A stretch of 64,000 nucleotides of DNA from Formicarius rufipectus (Eukaryota; Chordata; Aves; Passeriformes; Formicariidae): contig VXAU01002076.1 of the NCBI GenBank assembly GCA_013399695.1, positions 172,135-236,134 on the forward strand, written 5' to 3'. Positions 13,141 to 28,189 of this stretch are shown one piece after another. How positions within the stretch are numbered: position 1 is the stretch's first letter; every line of letters begins with the position of its first letter. The notes beneath the pieces were generated by a model that was given only the letters and a program-made list of their open reading frames with translations, did not search any database and was not told the origin of the DNA. The position numbers were made by a program, and so were the translations under genes.

Positions 13141-16100
13141 CCAGAAAATAAGTAGTGAGACTCTCTTAACAATATTAGTACTCCACATATAGAAAAAATA
13201 CATACATGAAACACTAGGTTTTTATGCTCCAGTTTACAGACATTAAGGTTGTAGTCTAACAACAATCTCTCAAACTAGACTGGGGAAAACACATGCATGT
13301 ACAGTGTGATTTTCAATATATATTTCTCCTGAACAGCTAAAAAAATGTGCCATATAAAATTGGGAAAGTCCCCTCTACCCACACAGTGCATAAAACACGA
13401 AGGTCACCGAGCAAAGCAACCTCAGCCGACTCTGCCTGAAAAGTTGCAGTCTCTGCCTTGTGAGGGCAGCCAGCAAAATGCAGGGGAGGGAGAGCCAGGG
13501 AAAGCAGATGAAATTGCCAGTGCAAGCTTTGCAGTGCTGCTTTATCACGCCAGTGTGAGGGCTCAGCATGCTTGTGGGTACTCAGAATCACTGTGGATGA
13601 AAAAACACCAATTTAATTGCTGTCCCACCATAGCTTCTGCCGAGCAGACTTTTATTTGCTTGACCAGACTTTGACCAGGACTATCCAAGTTGTTGCAGCA
13701 GAAAGAGATACCGACCAAGGGGTTTCGTGCAGGCGCCCATACAGACACACACAACACTCCAATACTCCTTCGACATTAAGTACTGCCATTCAAAAACAAA
13801 TCACCACTTCAAGCCACAAGTACTCTCCCACTTAGCTATATTTTAAATAGTCCATTATGTTGCAACACCAAAACCTACTCAGTGACACAAACCACATCAG
13901 GTTTCACTATTTCTTGAAAGAGCAAAAAATAAAATACTGAACTTACAGGGCTGCTAGTCCACCGTTTCTCCTTGGCACAGCACACCGTACATTATTTAAC
14001 TGCAATGCCTGAAACAGTAACTTGACCTCTCTGGGAAGGTGGGCGGTATTATTCAAGCTGAAACATTAGAAACATGCATAATTACGCTGGGTATTTGCCA
14101 CACATTCTTTCATCCGTGAACCAATATGAATGGAAAAGTCACACTGACACTCCAGGCTTAGATTATGTCTAAACCATCGATTAACAAGGTTTTTCATTTT
14201 CCCTCTTCTGAGAGAAGAAAATTTTTTAGAGCAGGAGATATTCTCTGGACTTAACTGTGTCTATGTTACAAAGACAAAACATCACTGCTGCCAGCACAAG
14301 ACCAAGTGAGCTTAACCATGGATTTTGAGCTTTCTGGTCACCACCAACACAGCGTCACTTGCTTTTTCTCCTACCCCAGACCCTTCATGCAGCGCTTCTG
14401 AGGATGCCAGCCACAGCACATCACTCATCATCCACCCATTCCTGCACTGTGATGCTGCTCACAGACCTGTACGGTGCCTGCCTGCTTCTCAGCACAGCCA
14501 AAGGACCTCTGGCAGAATCAGGCCACCCATAGGCCTGGCTGGGATGAAAACCCACTGGAAGGGCAAACAGGGCAGATGCACAAGAAGAGACCATGCTTGG
14601 TCCTAACTCCACTGGCATCCACAACTCACATCACAGCTGCTTATACCTACTGCACTATCCCTTTCTCATCAAGCGCACAGAGTGTCTGTCCTCTCTATGT
14701 AGCCTTCTCTCCCCCACCTTCAAGGAAAGCAGTACTCACCTTTCAAGTTTTGGGCAGCAGAAACAGAAGACAAAATAAAATGCCACAAGCCAATATTCAC
14801 AGCTGAAGCCTAGTGAAATACACAACACTTTCAGAACCTGTAAGACTAGAAGACAACAAAAAGTGCAATCTTTTCTTCAGAGGGAGAAAATGCAGTTCAC
14901 ACGAGAACTGCACGCATGTCAAACTACAGTCTTCTGTAATATTAAGTTCTCATGTTCTTCAAGACCTAGCTGTACTCCTGATCAAGCAAGACACAGCAGT
15001 ATCTATAGCTGTTGTGATCCCAGTTGCCCCTGAACTTAATTTGTTACTAACATCCATATGTTGCTGTTCTGGACAACTAACCTGTCTACTGCCTTTCTAC
15101 GATGGAACTTCAAGCTCTCTTGATTCAGACCATTTCATTCTTGGTCCTTCTCACAAACATATAAGTGTAATACAGATATTTATTTCAGCTAATTCCCCAT
15201 GCACTTGGGACAATGAATACATCTGGAACACCGTGCTAGCAGACATACATGAATAATTTTAGAATCGTTCTTCTGTTGTTCTGCAAGCAGCTCAGCTCCC
15301 TGTATCTCTTACCCTTCTTTATATACTTCTAAAACTTTGGAAATCATAGCAATGCATATAGTGAAGTACCTCTCGATATTCTAAGTCAGATTTTGTAGTT
15401 TCTATGGCCCGTGTTTTCCCTTCATGCAGGGTAACTATGTATCTCAGGGAACACAAGTTGCCACAGTGACTACTTAGAAAGAAGGCAATACCTCAGGGCA
15501 GAATTTTCCACATGTATTTGAAATCTCAACGTATAAAAAGTTGTCACTGTCATGTTATTATGACCATATAAGCAGAACTTGCCTTTTTTTTTTTTCTTTT
15601 GGTGAGTTTTAAATCTGTTCTGGCAAATAATGGTTTGTACAGAGTTTAAACCCTGCATTCTTTCATACACACTTGTGAAAACTGCAGACAGCTTTATTTT
15701 GAACATTCTTTCCCTCTTCCACATAACCTAAAAAAGAATTAAAATATGACAGAGCAACTGTCTTAGCCTTACTTAAAACATCTATTCAAAATGTCTGAGC
15801 GATGTGATGAAAATGCTTTAAATCAAACAAAAGTGGCTTGTGCTGAAGAGAGGAAACAGAGCAAAGACTCGAGTTTGCATCAAATCCTGGTTGAAATAAT
15901 TTAGTTGACAACTGTGTATGAGCAGGAATTTCTCCAGTCCATTTCAGTACTTGCTATTCCAATAGACACAAAACAAGGGAAAAGTCAACTGTTAGTTTTA
16001 AATCCCACTTTAGAAGCGGTTTGGTAACAACCTTCCAAGTCATTTTCCTGGGAAAGATTGCTGGAGCACAGAGCTAATTAGGGCTTGTCAATTAAGCTCT

Positions 16101-19100
16101 TTCTCCTGCTTTGTTCAGAAAACCTAGACAAATAGCTTATCCATGGATAGACCTGAGGGCCTTTCACAAATAGTTTGTATTCCACTGCAAGCTTAGGCAC
16201 ATTACATAAACATCTGGAGTGGCCACTAGAAACAAAAATACCTTTCCGCCCTCTGCCCTGCAGCAAGTCTTCATGACACTGTTTCATCAACAGTGACAAA
16301 AAGAAACCAGTATTATTGTGGGCTTCTATCCAAAAAATGCTGTCATCTGTAGCACATCTATACATACAGGAGGGTTTGGGGTAAAAGGGAGGAGGGGTAA
16401 TTCCGGTGCATAAACAAGTTTTCCAATCTTCCTTATCAGTACTTAACATTTGAAAGAAAAGAGAGAACGAGCAAGTCCTGTATCATTATTAAAAAGAGAC
16501 TATTTCCATAATGGTTGGAGACTAGACTGCTTTGGGGGCAAACAGCAGTGAAAATAGGTATCCTTAGCTTCTTCCTGGAAGTGTAGTTTGGTTTGAAAGT
16601 GCTCTTGGCATCCAGAAGGTAATACAAACACATGTCATTCAGATACACAGCAACTCAGAGCATACAAGAGCATAGAGAAAGCCAGACACTGTATTAAACA
16701 AAGACACCTACAAAAGCTGTGTCGACCATGGAAAGCTCACAACTAATAAACCAGTTACTCACAATGCAGCAGGTACTTTGATACTGCATTTCACAGCATA
16801 GCTGGATTGGAGGCAAAAACCTACTTTCTGTGTGAGCCAAACTATATATATATATACACAGTTCTCTCAAGCATGCTTTCCCCAAAGTCCTAGAGCAGAA
16901 ATAACTGTGCCTTCAGTTTAGCTGTAATTCTGCAGACATCTCTGCAGTTTATCAAGCCTTGATCACTGGGGAGTTTTTTGTGTGTTAAGTTTTCAGATCT
17001 GATCCATACCTTACTGCACGTTACAGTGACTGTATAGTAGGTGCAGCTTAGCTACCTCAAAACAGTCCTTTCATAAACCAGGGAAACAAAAGTCTTCACT
17101 CTTTACTTCGGCACCACAGGAGAGCACTGAAAGCTTCTGGTAAGAAAGACAAAGACAATAGCGGGCAACCAGTGTGATAAACTACTCTTCACATTTTATT
17201 CCAATGAGTAGTCATTACTAAAAATACACAAAATCCATGCATGTGTTAAACATGAAAGAAGCTGTCCCTGAGAGCTAGATGCTCTAAGATCACATTTCAA
17301 AGCAATGCAGTATAATTCTGTTAATCTTTTGGGAAAACCAGCATGGATATACTGCTTCAATGTAATTAAGGCAGGAATTCCAGCCTCTCCATTGTGACCT
17401 TCTGCAGGAATCTCAGGGGTCAAGAGTAGCAGCTTGTATGTGTCCTGATACAGTGCTAATATATCTGTACTATCAACAAATACCTTCTGTAACAATACAG
17501 AACCAACAAGGGTGAGGAATTGAAGGGAGACATGCAGATACACTCATAAGATTGCCACAAAAGAACTTCTACACAACCGTAAGTGAAAAGTAGTTTTTCT
17601 AAAGGCAGTTGCAGAAATTGCATTTTTACTCTGCAGCTGGAAAAAAAGTTTACAGATTTACTCTCATGTTTTATTCTCCACAGATATCCAGACCCTATCA
17701 AAACAGTAACGAATTAAAGACATTAAAGACTTGTTTTCTTAGAGCAATGGCTAATGAACAAAATGAAGCCCAGAGAAAGGCTAGTTGTTGCTCAGACAGT
17801 GAACTGCTAAGCAGAGAGAGAAAAAGCGGTGGGTTTTTTAGCCCTTGAGCCACAACACAGTAAATCCCTGGTGAACCCTCCGGGGGACGAACAAAGCTGC
17901 AGCCTGCAGTAGCAGTGCTACTACTTGCCCTTCATATCGCAGCAGCCACGCTGTCCTTCCCCAGCGCCTCTCAGCAGTGACTACAAGGGCTGCTCCAGGG
18001 GAAGGGCAGCATGGGCAGGCGAGGAGTGCGAGGTAGGGATGGCCACAGCCCAGCAGCACTACAGAGGCTGGTGGAAACCCAAAATGAACCCTCCTCAGCA
18101 TGCTTGGTGTAAACTGGCTCAGGCTGGCCAGCATCAATCCATGAAAAGAGATAATCAAAGGGGTTTTTTCCCCTCACTTTTAACCTTTGCAATCTGAGAA
18201 GAGTGAAAGAGGACACCAGCTAGGAAGAAGGCTGTTAATTAATTCCTCCTCACGCAGGGACGGCAAAGCTCCTAGCTGCAAAGTGTGTGCCTATGTAGGA
18301 ATAAGCACAGCGTTTTAAGAGAAAGGCTTCAATTGTTCTGAAAAATGCCATTAAGAGACAGTCACCTCACAAGATTATTTTCCCTATCAGCATCGAGAGA
18401 ACGTGAAAGAAAAGCAGCATCCCTCTTGCCTGGTTAATTTTCAGAGGCCAACTACTTACCCCGCACAGCAACTTTGAAAGGAGGTCAGCACCCCAAAGGC
18501 ATAGATGCTTTCGAAAGTGTAACTTCACACTGAGGTGTTCTCCTATCATCTCTTAGTTAAACAAGCTTCCCCGAAATAAACCATCTCCAAACAAGTTGCA
18601 ACACGGTAGAGATGCCTTGCTGTAAGGGCAGGACCAGAGCGGAGTTACAAGTGACATGCCAATTTAAGACATTGGAAGCTATGGGAAACAAGACTGTTGT
18701 CTTAGGTGCTCGGTTATCTTGGATCAAAGGCTATAAAAAGCTCTTTGGATATAGAACTAAAACAAGACTTAAGTCAGACAGAAGGAATAATAACACAACA
18801 ACACCAATGGATCCCTCAAGAAGAGAGTTCAGAACGCTTTTAACACTGAGGATCTCAAGCATTCTGTGACTAGCAATAATTTGTTTGCCTACCAAGGCTG
18901 CCCTCTTAGTACTATCACAACACAAACCGAAGAACACTCAAAAGCAAGAGTCAAAACTCCTGGATGTCATTAGGCAGATATAGCCAGAAGTCAAGTATCA
19001 TCTGAAACATCTGCAGCTCAGCTGTAGCCTTTTGGAGTGCCAAAGGGACACCAAAGTCACCAAAAATTTGAAGAACAAATCCTCCTGCATGAACAAAGAC

Positions 19101-19573
19101 TCGATAATCTGAAATATCTTCCTCCTCACTCTATTTATGACTGAGATGTCCCTCATTTTAGCTACAAACATGGAGTTATTTAATATTTTGTTTGGGGTAT
19201 TTTTTATGAGGCAGGATAAGCTATTAACTTGTGCCACACACAAAGCAGGTCTAATCTCATCACCCATTTCCAGTTACATTTAAATGCACTAGCACTACAT
19301 CTCTTCACTACTGTTTCTACCCAGGGTGTACATCAAGACCAATCTTCACAATTGCGTAAGTACAAGTGGCAACAGGCCAAGTGAACAAACACAGGCAATG
19401 GAAAGGATTTTTTTTTTTTTGTGTTATCACCCTCTGAGTACACAGAGTGCTTACTCAATGCACAGGAGATGTGCAGCCCAGCCAGCTGTGTTTTCTCACA
19501 CCAATTTTTAATCCCTTTGTCCCCATCCTCTTCTTTCTACCCACCCCCCCAGCAATCTCGGCCACCTGAATAA

Positions 19574-19600
19574 GAAAAAAGAAAAAAAAAAAAAAAAAAA
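19574..19600 (+). repeat. A-rich run
   Basis: AAGAAAAAAGA is followed by an uninterrupted run of about 19 A; mononucleotide slippage makes its length uncertain. Confidence 0.75.
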
Positions 19601-20835
19601 GGATTATAGTTTCTGGCCTTACCGTAGCACACAAATTTCACTGAAATCTGAGAAGCAAGCATATTTTACTTCACTTGAACCTGAAGACACCTGCAACTCA
19701 GCCTCAGGTGTACTATTCAGAGCCAACAGCAAGAGAATTAAAATATCAAGGACCTAATATTTTCTTAAAACATACCAGATTTTGTTCTGAGCAAACAATG
19801 GAAATACTATTTGTTCTGCTTTCTTTCCCTTTAAAGCAGAAAACCTCCACCGTAGGATACACCACTGTAGGTTAATGAGTTCCCCTGTACAAGCTCCTCT
19901 CTGACAAACTGACAGGCTTGAAGCGCTTCTTTGGACAAGTAACCGGGAAGAGGGCAGCTAGAGGACTCCGAAGATGCAGGAGGACGGATCAGGAATGCCG
20001 GTGGCCAGAACCCAGACCAGGCAGGGAGGAATAACACAGCTATCTTCCGGGTGATTACCAGGCGTTTCACACCAAAACTGTCAGGTCTGAAGAACATTAC
20101 TGAGAACAAAAGGCATAGGACGCATTTCCTACTGAACTGTAACTTTTTTTCCAAAGCAATCGAATGCCCTGTTTTACGGTGGAAAAGTGAGGGAGAGTCC
20201 TTCCCTACTTGGAATAAACACGTTGTGCACATTCCTTCCTTTTATGCTGCGTACATCTCTACCTGGCATTGCAAGCTGTTGCAGGATGATTCAGTTTGTT
20301 ACTAATTAACATCTCACTTCAAGTCTTTTCTGTGTGCCTCAATCCAACTCTTCTCACACAAGTCAGCCATCCTGACACTATGCGTTTCTTATGATTTTGC
20401 CCTCAGGTGTATAAAGTACTAACTCAAGAGCCTAGAGTTCACCATGTACCAGGAATTTTCACCTCTCCTCCTCTAGAGCACAAACCCACTTCCTTGCAAC
20501 TACACAGTCCTGCAGCACAAGTCTGTCACATCCCCAAACTCACTGCAGGCAGCAGAACAGGGCTGCCATCCCAGATTTCCACGCATAAGGCATCAAGAAG
20601 AGGTGTCAGGGGGACAGTACCTACAGATACTTCATCGATGCCTGTTCCACCGTGCAATGTATGATCCATTCCTTTCTGGAGAATGGGGGCTGCTGCCCAG
20701 ATAGGGCGTCTGTGAGTGTATGGGGAGGGGAGATACTTTAAGGTGACTGACAAACATAACACTTCAAATCAGAGATAGGGGAAAAACAGCATACTTCAGT
20801 TTTGGGTGTATAGCACCCAAATAAAATTTTTACAG

Positions 20836-20910
20836 ACAAAAAACAACCAAATCAAACAAACCAACCAGCAAGCAAGCAAACAAACAAACAAACAAAAACA
20901 TCAAAAAACC
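20836..20910 (+). repeat. A/C-rich simple repeat, mainly (CAAA)n
   Basis: Imperfect CAAC and CAAG units run into a clean CAAACAAACAAACAAA stretch near 20877-20893, with interruptions on both sides. Confidence 0.8.
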
Positions 20911-23746
20911 ACACCAAGCGAAAACCAACTTGTTCTTAAATATTGAAGAGGAGGTGTCCATGCTTCATAATGGGCCTGCTTTCCTGAACAGTCATCCAAA
21001 GCTATGTGCTGGCATGGACAAAAAGCATCACTCCCTAAGAAGGTTCTCAGCAGCAGCTGCTGAAAAGTGGCATTACCCAGCCAGTACCTCACCGCCTTAC
21101 ACTGTGACATCCCTGCTCCCACCAGGCACCAACACAACCTTCTTCATCTTCATTTCCTCTTAGCACACAGCCTCAAGCTGAGGACCATCTCCATCTGTCC
21201 TGCAGCTCATGCTTCTCGCACCAGCACTGACACCTGCCCCAGGCAAGCACACACCTGCCTGTGTCCTGGGCAACAGGGGAATACCAGGCACAGGATCTCA
21301 CCCTTTCTCCTCACTCTGCATCCACAGCATGGCATTTCCAATAAAATATTTGCAAACACACAGAGAAGCTATGAAGTGGCAAAGTCATGCCCAGTGGGTC
21401 TTGTTTTACCACATTTTTGCGTGACACAAAGAGCACTTGTAAATCCTGCAATTCTGAGAAACCCCGAAAACAGTGCATGGGTGAAGTCACATCTCCAAAG
21501 CTTCACAAAGCCGCCAAAGGCTAAGGTAGTGCCAAGTGACACGTGACTGTCTTTCAGAAACAGAGGCAGAAGAGGAGGCAAAGAGATTATGTTACAGCTG
21601 ACACTGAAACCTTGCTTGTTGCTTTCAGAGCTGTATCAGGAGATGAGGTGGGAGACCATTTTCTGTCCATCTGCATGCAACTGACTGGCACGCCTGACCC
21701 TATTTCCAAATGTGATCTCTAACAGTCCATGCAGGATGCTCTGTGAAATTTCCAGTGCCAATCCCAGTATTATTTGGGTGATAGCCAAAAATCAGTCCTG
21801 TGCCAGGAGTACTGATGCTTCCTATAAACATCAGACAATATTCACATGTGTGTCTAGCCCAGAGTTTGGGGAAAAAAAATTAATTCACCCAAAAGTGCTT
21901 TGATCCTCTGACAAATCATTTCCTGGTTAGAGCTGAAACAACACAAAGGACTTTGGACACCTACCAGCTTCCACACTTCGTGAGCTGGCACTAAATCCCA
22001 TACAGCTTGAGAGCAGAGGAAAAGATTTAGGTGGTGGGAGGGGAGCAAGTGGTCCGTTTGCATTCACAACATGTGACAAGTTCCTTCTGGAGAGGCAATT
22101 CCTTCTCTTGTGACCCATGTGAAGCAAGCTCACAGAACAGGGATCCATCAAAACTCACCAAGAGAAAAGCAAGAAGTTGCATGACACTGTGACAGTACTG
22201 AAGTATTGTGAAACTTGTTAGATGTACTACAGCTGGGGATATCGGGTGTTAGAGATGAGGGGTTTTTGCTTTGCTCTCCAAAGGATGCTTAGAAATTGAC
22301 AGATTTCTAAATGCAATAGCCCATTTGCAACCGTTGAGCTCGAGCTGAGTGAGGAAAACAAAAAGTGAGATAGCAGCTACAAAAAGTGAAAGCAGAGCTG
22401 AGGTTTTATAGTCATCTCCTTTCAACCTGCTTAAAATTCACATACTTGTAACCTTGAAAAAAATACTGATGCTAACAGACTTCAACATTCTCCTTCAGAT
22501 ATTCTCTCTGTACAGACATATTAATATTTCCCTTTATTTCTACTGGCAAACAGAGCATTTGTCAATTAAAAAGAAATGCAGCTTGGAGGGAAGCAGATTA
22601 GAAGCATATTTTGCTACATAGTTCTAGGATGATGAACTCTTAAATTAAAAAAAATTAATTTAAGGTGCTGAAAGGAACAGTCCACAGAGCTATGTAGTTT
22701 CTTCCAAGCTTCAGCCTCACTTTCTTTTAAACTGACATCTTTTATTACCAGGCTTTGAGAAATTGGTTCTACAACCTCATTAAATCGATAGGCCATAATA
22801 TATAAAATGAAAAAGAAGGGACTGACTAACCCTTGAGATGCTCCTGATCTCTCGATGTTTATTAGCTTATTTTTACTAGAGGTGTCATAACACTTTCAGG
22901 AGTAAAGTCCTCCTTATGACAATCCTGTTACTTCTCTATTGTTTCACATTAAACCAAGTTTTTTGGCAGGCAGCTCTCAGATGCGGTGCCTGACCTGACA
23001 CCTGGCTACATCCAACCCGATCAGCGCCTTCACGCTCAGGAGCACAAAGGGACCAACCTGACAAAACTCATGCCCGGCCCTTTGAACTGCCTACCACCAG
23101 ATCCAGAGCTGACATCACTCCAAGCCTTTCACGGGGCTCTGTTATGATGCAAATGACGTACAATCCCCAGACACAAAAAAGTCATTAAACTGGAATTAGG
23201 AGTTAAAAGTAACTGGCAAACTGAAGGAAAAAATCCGGGTTAAAAGGAACACCAGAGAAGAACCACAAAGAAAATAGGAAACAGGCTGTTTACAATTGCA
23301 ATTCAGCAAACATAAGAGAACACAGGCATGACCACCAAAGGCTCAGCCGGCTTGGCTTCCCCAGTGCGAGGTGTGTGCTCACGTTACCCTTCCCGCAAAA
23401 GCCTCTCTGGACTCTGTCACGCAGCCCTGCCCATGGGCTGAGAGCACGGACAGCGTTTCAGCTTTACATCCTTCTGCTCAGGCCTGTCACTGTGGCCGGC
23501 AGACGAGGTAATACCAGCAAGAAGCCAGCTCTGTGTGCGACCCGCAGCCAAGGCCAACCCCTCTCCAGCCAAGTTCCCAGGAGCTCCCCAGCTGCTGACC
23601 AAACAGGGAATTGAGCAAACTGGCCAAGAGCAGAGAAAACACACACATGGCATTAGGTCAGGAGTTAAAATATCTCAGTGACCTGCAACTTCCATCATGA
23701 ACAGAGCTGATGAATGCCAGAGACACAAGGAAGACAAACTCGTTTA

Positions 23747-23782
23747 CAAAAAAAAAAAAAAAAAAACAAAACAAAACAAAAC
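23747..23782 (+). repeat. Poly(A) run followed by (AAAAC)n
   Basis: About 19 consecutive A are followed by four CAAAA-type units. It could be the tail of an old retrocopy, but no source sequence is recognisable to its left. Confidence 0.75.
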
Positions 23783-26700
23783 TCAAACCATGATTTAAAA
23801 TTCAGTTTTCAAGAAACTACTGAGGAAATGGATGGAACTAGTGGAGACTTCCTAGATCAGAGATCAGCATCTCAGTCTTACAAGGACAGTACTATCCCTT
23901 TCTCCAAGGTAAGAAGGATAACTTGGAGCTTCTTTGCCTATAACTCCATCTTCAACATCAGCCACCATTCACCTCATCCAGCTTCAGTGCTGATCAGGCC
24001 ATCCAAGACAAATTATAAACCTGTCATGCAGCACAACAGCCTTCTTTCCACAGTAACAAAATGTAAATCATACAGAACTCTACAACACAAACTGAGGCTA
24101 TTTTTCACCCAGAATGTGTGCAGCCCTGTAACAACAAGCTCTCAATTAGCACAATAACAGTGAAAGGAAATCAAGAGGTCAGCTCAAAAAAATTATGCAT
24201 AAATCAGGGTGGAGAAGTGTTTACAGCAAAAAAACCCACCAGATTCCTGCAGAAAGCAGGAAGAGCTTAAGAAAGCAGCTGGCAGTGCAAGCACGTGTTT
24301 TGTACCACAGACACAGCTGGTCACAGCCCATGGCCAGAGGAGAAGGTACTGAGGGGGTTCATCCACAGCCCCACTACCCAGCTTAGTTGAGGCTAGGGAG
24401 TACTCACTAAAGCAACAGTGGCATCTTTAACTACTTGTGCTTTGACCCCTGGCCACTATGTGGTTTATCCCATGCTGGAATTCTGTTATCTTGTTGAGAA
24501 GATGACAAAAAACACAAGTTCTCAGATGAGAGAACATTCATTCCCAGGAAAACTTTCCTCTCTGTACACCGCCATGAAGCAGTATGTGTATCTTTTATTA
24601 GCTACACATAAATTTTCTTTGCAGCACTGAGCCTTGAACTTGGTACCAAGAATAGTCCAGTATGTATTCTTTTTCCATTTCCAAACTAGAACATCTTGTA
24701 AGACTGCAGCAGTGTGAAAAGTCATGGTAGTCACCCTGCTGCTGTATTACACTGGGAGGAAGCTGTTTGCTTTCCTCCCTCCCCTCACTTGTAATGAGCA
24801 GAAAAGGACTTGCACTACTGGTTCATTAATTCTGCTTCTTCAATAGCCCTGTGAGACCAAGTTTAAAACTAGCAAAAATGTGATGACAGGCTGAAAACGT
24901 GAGGAAAAGGATAGTTTCTCAAGGAAAATTTTACTTGTCAGATTAGACAGAGGAGCCTGAATTCTGTCAGAGACAGCTTTTTCACCTCTCCCTTTTATTT
25001 CTTCCACTTACTTCTTGTTGCCCTCCCCTTTTCTGTATTGTCTTAGAGACTCTGAATAAACAGAGCAAGCATTCAGGGGCAGGGTAAAAGACGAGGAACA
25101 GGCTCAACTTGATGGACAGTGAACAAAGTGTGCACTAGATAGAAAAGTTACAGGAAATAAAAGGAGTCCAGAGAGTCGAGACGGAGGAATAGCAAAAGGA
25201 TGAGAACAGCCAAGATGCTTCACAGACATGTCTGGGCAAGCGTTCAAGGCCACGAGGTAAAACTACCAGAAGCCAGAAGTTACATCGTGCAACTTTGTCC
25301 TGCAGTAAAACCTACCCTCTGCATTTCCTGGGAGGGATCCACTCCAGAGATTTATTCAGAGATGGGAGAAACCAGCTGTGTTAGACATCCAGGCCTCCCT
25401 TAATCCCTCTTAATCAATAGGCAGCTGCTCATCAACCTGGCTTAAGTGGTCAAGATGAGGTGATGGGCACAGATGGGACAATGAACTCATAAGCTTAGTC
25501 ATGAGGGTGGCTGGCCAGCATGGGCCAGTTAGACCTGCGTGCATTGAGCATGTTTAACCTCTGCTATCAAAACCAGTATTTCTAGCAGGGATATTTTAAG
25601 CCTTTCCTCTGCAGTGCAGTCAGAAATGTCCTGGTAACTTTCAGAATTATGGTCCTGATTCTCCAAAACCAGCAGGAGGTTGATATTGGTTTTTCTCAGG
25701 AGACTGTGCTGGAACCCACATCTCCATGAGTTGCACAGCCATCCGTCTTTGGGCAGATGATGCTGTATGTGTGGCAGGCTAAGCAGAAGGGAAGAAGTAC
25801 CATTTCAGTACCCAACTTCTGCATGCAAGTCAAAACCACCTCAGCTAAGGTCAATCTCTTTCTAGCAATAGCCAGGATAACACACTGCAGTTAAATCCGC
25901 ACCTGAAAGCCACCATTGCTTTAATTAGACTTAGTCAAATCCAGGTCTTTTTAGTCGAGACATGGTTTAGCAAGTGCTTTTATGTGAGTAATTCATTGAG
26001 AGAGAATACAGTTCTTAAAGGAATTAGAGAACTCATCACATGTGAAGTTTTATCTGGAGCTTACCTCAGTTTTGGCAAAGAAAAACAGTTTGATTTTTAA
26101 AAAGGCAAAGACAGCCTAAGTATTCAAGCATCAGTACCAAGGAAGCTTTTAAATGGGGAAGGAAGTTCCCCCTTGAATCTCTTGCTTTTCCAAAGTTCAG
26201 CCAGCCACAAAAGGCTTTCCTTTCAGCACAAGAGCATTAAACATGACAATTTGCAATACAGCACAAAACACGAATCTTGAGGCAATACGGGACACAGAAG
26301 CCATCCATTAGCTCTGGCCCCTCTTGTACTCTTTGTACTACTCTGGGGTTTAGTTTCCAGAGATTTACACATAGGAGAGAGAAAAGGCACAAACAGAGTA
26401 ACTACTGCTTCTGACCTATGGTAGATATACATGAGTCACACACATATTTACAGAAATTTCAGGCAGGAATATCGGAGCAGTTTTGTGACTTGACAACTTC
26501 TGCACTGAAGTCAAAGTCATGAGATGCTCCACCTCCACCAAAGTCAATTTGACTAAGCTTTAATGTAGATCAAAAAGGCCGTTGGATGACAGAAGATTGT
26601 TAGTAGCAGCACTACTGTGCTTCTAGCTGTGTACATTATTGTTATTTTTTTTATTTGCTCAAAGAATCTCAAGCAGAGCATTAGTAAAAAATGAGTAAAA

Positions 26701-27887
26701 AAGGGGGGGATTATCTGCCCACTGTTTCTAAAGAGTCGATGTGAAGAAAAAAGTCCTTTACATACTCAGCTAGTTCTTCTACAGGGCAACAACAGTATCA
26801 TACAGACCAACCTGGCCTCCTCCTTCAAATGAGACTCTCTCAGCAATGATGCAAGAATGGCTGTAAACTGGACATTGTCGTAAAACAATACTAACAGTTG
26901 CACTTGAATGCACCAGCATGCATAACACAACCCATAAATCGTCTCATTTTCAATCAAGGAGTTGAAGAGATGCTATTTTCTGCAACTCACTAGGGAGACA
27001 ACCCCGCCTCGCTTTTGTGATGCAAATTATCAAGCTGCTTGGAGGAAGAGGTGAGGGGAGAAAAGTCTTTCAACTGAAGTTACAATGAAACTTCCTCCCT
27101 ACACAATAGTGACAGACAGCAGCTCCCATGGAGCCTTCACCAGGACACCACGGGTTTCCTTCAGACCGTGCACGGCCAAACCTCTGGAACCTGAATGCAC
27201 ACTCATCACTGCTGCATGCATCTGCCATCTCACTCATCTGCAGCCGCCGAAGAAACCCTGAACTACCCAGAAAGGGCACCAAATGTGTTTTAACCCCCGG
27301 AATATAAATCACTGCCCTTCCATGAAGGTGCAGCCACAAGGAAACTTCTTCACCAAGCAGTAACAGCCTCCAAAGCAAAACAGCGTCCCACACGAAATGC
27401 GGGTCAGGAATGTGAGCTATGTGGGCAGGGGGAGCTACGATGGATGCGAAGGGAGGACAGGCGCAAGGAGGCTGCTCACACAACAGCGGCTTCCTAGCCA
27501 GAGCGGAGGACCAGATTAGCTGCCCTCCCTCGGTCCCTGTATGTGCACGCAGAGCTCGAGAATGTGAGCAATGTGGACAGGGGGCCACAGGGCTTTGCTG
27601 CCCAGGGGAGAGAGGTGGGAGTGGGTACTCGGGAAACAACACAAAAAGACCGAGAGGCCGCTGGGGCTGCTGCAGAGTTGTAGGGCTCCCTTTAAGGGGG
27701 GGATCTGTGGAGGGGTCACAAGGCTCGCCTGCAGGCTGCAAACCAGCAAGGGTCCCGTTTGTCCCACTCACGCTGCACTTGAAGAAACTAAACTCCACAT
27801 GCAGCTTTGCAATAAACCTGTGTGTCATTAATTTCTACCAGTTGAAACAAACTGTAAATCTCCCTGATTTTTGGCGCGTTGCTGACA

Positions 27888-27930
27888 TAAAAAAAACCAC
27901 AAACAAACAAACAAAAACACAAACAAAAAC
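27888..27930 (+). repeat. A/C-rich simple repeat
   Basis: (CAAA)n with an A run at the left end, of the same composition as the tracts at 646 and 20836. Confidence 0.75.
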
Positions 27931-28189
27931 CAGCATTAAAAGTAATAAATACATGCACTTAATACTTCCTGAGCCAGAGATTTAATATTCAGCTGTACAA
28001 GAACAAACCTCTCCTCCAGGCTAACAAAAGATGGAGTTGCTACAGACAGCAGACCTGAATCCCTCTCAAGTCTGCTTTGGCCAAAACCCTTACAATGTGA
28101 AAGAACCTTCAGTCACTGGCTTATTTTTAGGTTCTTGAAGAGCTTCATTTTATTTCTACCGTACTTTCTCCATCGCCAGGTCCTAGTCC

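Larger units (their letters stand above)
13141..28189. other. Non-coding, no exon recognised
   Basis: Fifteen kilobases hold simple repeats at 16844-16858 (TA), 19574, 20836, 23747 and 27888. Overlapping frames at 27070-27985 on both strands arise from locally higher GC. Nothing has the look of a spliced conserved protein. Confidence 0.55.

Noticed and set aside
14813..15256. A 147-codon plus frame
   Set aside because: The translation has no conserved motif, no start context and no neighbours; in A+T-rich sequence of this length one such frame is expected by chance.
20526..20762. A 78-codon minus frame with a protein-like composition
   Set aside because: It was considered as a possible exon, but no family was recognised, the flanking splice sites are mediocre, and there are no partner exons nearby.
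27070..27985. Overlapping frames of 252 codons (minus) and 188 codons (plus)
   Set aside because: They cover the same DNA antisense to each other, have no familiar motif, and the plus one runs into the simple repeat KTTNKQTKTQTK, so they are chance frames in G+C-richer sequence.
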